From contig JAZSCN010000004.1 in NCBI GenBank assembly GCA_045602925.1, positions 1-59,758 on the forward strand: a stretch of 59,758 bases of DNA, written 5' to 3'. This document shows, in pieces, positions 57,901-59,758 of the stretch; position 1 is the first letter of the stretch, and each line of letters starts with the position of its first letter. Below the pieces are notes generated by a model. That model saw nothing but the letters and a program-made list of their open reading frames with translations. It was not told the DNA's origin and ran no database searches. The DNA is from UBA7477 sp045602925. Its GTDB lineage: Bacteria > Bacillota > Clostridia > Oscillospirales > Ruminococcaceae. Made by a program: the position numbers and the translations under genes.

Positions 57901-58497
57901 TTATTCCTCCTCAATAAGTATAGCCCTGCATGGTGCGCCGTCAGAACCACCGAGATTTATAGGCTGTGCACAAAGGAAATATCCACCCTCTGTAACACCG
58001 CTAAGACGTATTCCTTCGAGTAGTACAACCTTTGCACCAAGAAGTATTAAATGAACTTCTTTTGGAGCATCCTCCGGGCCAACGGTTTGTGACTCATTTC
58101 CTACAAGCTTAATCTTTGCATCAGCAAAGACTTTTGCAGCATCGGCAGAGACTGTTGCTTTTCCTCCTATAAGTATCCTCTGTGCGTACTCTTCTCCCAG
58201 CGAAGTAGCCTTAGAAAGAATCTCTCTGGCAATTTTGTCTGTAACAATGCCGTCGTTGTGCGTAACAAATGCTTTTCCTACAAACTTGTCTAGAGGAACC
58301 TTGTCTATAGTATCTTCGCCATCTATAAAATGGTATGGTGCATCGACGTGTGTGCCGTTGTGTGCGCACATACTGATGTTTGTTAGATTGCATACATCAC
58401 CGTTTGCTATAAGCAACTGCTTCTCTCCTATAGGAGAAGGGTCACCCGGGAATACTGTGCAAGAGAAAACCTCCTGCGAAATGTCATATATCTTCAT
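57901..58497 (-). CDS. cyclase/kynurenine formamidase-like hydrolase
   Basis: A 198-residue cyclase-family metal hydrolase. The metal-binding motif HNGTHVDAPYHF (about 47-58, H-x-G-T-H-x-D-x-P-x-H) and the opening YDISQEV...FPGDPSP are diagnostic. Members include bacterial kynurenine formamidase (KynB); no tryptophan degradation gene is near, so the substrate is open. GGAGGG is 4 bases before the ATG; promoter at 58533-58561. Confidence 0.88.
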   Translation of the reverse strand: MKIYDISQEVFSCTVFPGDPSPIGEKQLLIANGDVCNLTNISMCAHNGTHVDAPYHFIDGEDTIDKVPLDKFVGKAFVTHNDGIVTDKIAREILSKATSLGEEYAQRILIGGKATVSADAAKVFADAKIKLVGNESQTVGPEDAPKEVHLILLGAKVVLLEGIRLSGVTEGGYFLCAQPINLGGSDGAPCRAILIEEE

Positions 58498-58532
58498 AAG
58501 CCCTCCGTGTCGGTTTAAATATTTCTTATACT

Positions 58533-58561
58533 ATTATATCAAGAAAGCTTGAAAGAGTCAA
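58533..58561 (-). promoter_or_regulatory. promoter of the cyclase-family gene
   Basis: Minus-strand TTGACT (plus 58556-58561), 17 bases, TATAAT (plus 58533-58538), about 30 bases before the start codon. Confidence 0.78.
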
Positions 58562-58569
58562 CGAAATAG

Positions 58570-58601
58570 CAAAAGCACCTTCGATAATTTATCAAAAGTG
58601 C
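58570..58601 (-). terminator. terminator after the SleB-like gene
   Basis: GCAC..GATA (58575-58588) pairs with TATC..GTGC (58590-58601) with two mismatches; on the minus strand TTTTGC follows. Confidence 0.6.
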
Positions 58602-58613
58602 CTTCGAACCTTT

Positions 58614-59294
58614 CTATGAGCAAAACCTGTGACCACCAATAGTTTTGATAATCGGTCTTGAATGAATGAACTTGTCGTTTGTCTTTGCAGGGTTATAATA
58701 GTATATAGCACCACCCGACGGGTCCCAGCCGTTGAGTGCATCTCTTGCCGCATTGTATGCCGAGTCTGAAATAGGCTGATTGAACTGCCCGTCTGTAATA
58801 GCCGTGAATGCACCCTTTTGATATATAACACCTGACAAGGTGTCGGGAAAAGACGGATGTTCGATTCTGTTTAGAACTACTGCACCTACAGCGACCTGAC
58901 CCTCGTAAGGTTCGCCTCTAGCTTCGGCAGAAATAATTCTTGCGAGCAAGTATACGTTAGACTCGGTTGCGGCAGGGACAGAGCCTATACTTATTCCCAT
59001 TGCAGCGAGAGTTTGAGGACCTGCAACGCCGGTTTGACTTATGCCTTTTAGCTTTTGAAACTTTTTGACTGCTGCTGTCGTTTCTTCTCCGTAATATCCG
59101 GTTACATCGCCATTATATAATCCCCAGTCTATAAGAAACTGCTGGATTGCTCTGACTTCTGCGCCTCTTGAGCCCATTTGAGAAACGGTAGGCTGTGTCA
59201 AAGCAGTGCTATCATTTATAATGTATAGGGCAGTGAAAAACATTATACAACCAGATAGTATAAGTGCAAATGTCATAATTCTTTCTTTTGTCAT
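58614..59294 (-). CDS. SleB-like cell-wall hydrolase with peptidoglycan-binding domain
   Basis: A 226-residue exported protein. A membrane anchor or signal (about 5-27) is followed by a peptidoglycan-binding type 1 domain (about 38-95, ..GAEVRAIQQFLIDWGLYNGDVTGYYGEETTAAVKKFQ..) and a SleB/CwlJ hydrolase domain (about 110-226, ..ARIISAEARGEPYEGQVAVGAVVLNR.., with the conserved Glu in SAEARGE). SleB enzymes open the spore cortex at germination, fitting a spore former. ATG 59294 is chosen because GAGGTG lies 7 bases upstream; an opening 5 codons earlier lacks one. Confidence 0.88.
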   Translation of the reverse strand: MTKERIMTFALILSGCIMFFTALYIINDSTALTQPTVSQMGSRGAEVRAIQQFLIDWGLYNGDVTGYYGEETTAAVKKFQKLKGISQTGVAGPQTLAAMGISIGSVPAATESNVYLLARIISAEARGEPYEGQVAVGAVVLNRIEHPSFPDTLSGVIYQKGAFTAITDGQFNQPISDSAYNAARDALNGWDPSGGAIYYYNPAKTNDKFIHSRPIIKTIGGHRFCS

Positions 59295-59468
59295 TTTTAA
59301 ACACCTCACTTTGTCTTATTATTACTGATTTTAATGGTTATATTCATTTGCAAAAGGGGAGAACGAGAACACGCGGTTTTAGGTGTGTGCATTTTTAACA
59401 TAAAGTTATAAAGAAATTTCGCGTTTGCTGTAACAAAACGAGAATAGTTCGAATTTGGCGAAAAACAG

Positions 59469-59497
59469 TTGACTTTTCACATTGTAAATGATAAAAT
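59469..59497 (+). promoter_or_regulatory. rRNA operon promoter P1
   Basis: TTGACT (59469-59474), 17 bases, TAAAAT (59492-59497). The AT-rich 59300-59468 before it holds nothing recognisable apart from possible A/T-rich upstream elements. Confidence 0.7.
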
Positions 59498-59563
59498 TAT
59501 AAAGTCGCTTGATGGCTGTATCAATTATTTTCGAAAATCTTTAAAAAACTTTTTGAAAAACTA

Positions 59564-59592
59564 TTGACAAGCTCAAATCAATGTGATATAAT
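59564..59592 (+). promoter_or_regulatory. rRNA operon promoter P2
   Basis: TTGACA (59564-59569), 17 bases, TATAAT (59587-59592): exact consensus, preceded by A/T tracts typical of strong rRNA promoters. Confidence 0.85.
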
Positions 59593-59598
59593 AATCAA

Positions 59599-59758
59599 GC
59601 TGACCTCTAACGAGGGCAGCCCAGCACCTTGAAAATTGAACAATCGAAAACACAAGAAAAAACCCTTGTAAAATTACTTTGAGTAATTTAAGAAGTCAAG
59701 CATTAAGACTGTAAAATGAATGCATAGTCAGTATGGAAAAGTACTGAGCGAGAAAGGT
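59599..59758 (+). other. 5' leader of an rRNA operon
   Basis: The leader contains CACCTTGAAAATTGAACAA (59625-59643), a sequence typical of the region ahead of 16S rRNA in Firmicutes that takes part in processing stems and antitermination. The 16S start (GAGAGTTTGATC-like) is not reached before the window ends. Confidence 0.7.

Noticed and set aside
59599..59758. 16S rRNA gene start
   Set aside because: The characteristic 16S 5' sequence is not reached; only promoters and leader are visible.

Overview
The window looks like a chromosomal piece of a low-GC, spore-forming, anaerobic Firmicute of the Oscillospiraceae/Ruminococcus group, possibly close to Ruminococcus bromii. Grounds: a cotJA-B-C spore-coat operon, a complete Rnf complex with ApbE, type III glutamine synthetase, an IspH-ribosomal S1 fusion, a SpoIIIE/FtsK-TepA-YlzJ neighbourhood, and above all a sortase-anchored cohesin protein divergent from a dockerin-bearing cell-wall hydrolase. 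The species assignment is inference; the families are read from motifs in the translated sequence.

Layout. 1-1.4 kb: 5' part of an aconitase (minus). 1.5-6.8 kb: an operon of two ABC exporters with N-terminal zinc ribbons flanking a DUF1854 protein, preceded by a leader peptide and a terminator-like hairpin (candidate attenuator). 6.8-10.3 kb (minus): Lrp regulator, aminotransferase, ispE and a PflX-type radical SAM gene, all overlapping. 10.4-22.9 kb (plus): a WG-repeat lipoprotein, then tepA-ylzJ-uppP-ftsK, a ComEC-like hydrolase with DUF3006, an RpiR regulator, a flavoprotein, and two fusion genes (cmk-plsC and ispH-rpsA). 23-26.5 kb: class A PBP and an rRNA methyltransferase. 26.6-29.3 kb: a sortase-anchored adhesin bracketed by two near-identical terminators. 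29.3-38.2 kb: glnN, cotJ operon, secG, rnr, a pseudouridine synthase and neighbours. 38.2-44.2 kb: apbE-rnfCDGEAB. 44.3-48.2 kb: the dockerin/cohesin pair. 48.2-48.9 kb: queH.

48.85-56.5 kb is an accessory island and the most unusual part. It starts in a truncated GNAT acetyltransferase and carries a HipA-like kinase, a tandem array of four homologous small-RNA genes on the minus strand (each with its own identical promoter and a covarying two-part hairpin), an XRE regulator frameshifted at a T7 run, two Fic proteins, a second HipA-like kinase and a tyrosine recombinase. Four copies of a perfect 18-bp palindrome (GTGTGCCACGTGGCACAC) sit just after fic1, fic2, hipA2 and the recombinase gene, and the first three of these proteins, although of two unrelated families, end in the same K-G-x-S-R tail. 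This resembles a cassette array of Fic/HipA effectors served by a recombinase. To its right lie two further structured, gene-free regions that look like non-coding RNAs.

56.6-59.8 kb (minus): tRNA-Lys with a structured trailer, a low-molecular-weight tyrosine phosphatase, a GIY-YIG/T5orf172-RAMA-like protein, a cyclase-family hydrolase and a SleB-like wall hydrolase. The window ends with two tandem strong promoters and the leader of an rRNA operon reading rightward; the 16S gene itself lies beyond the edge.
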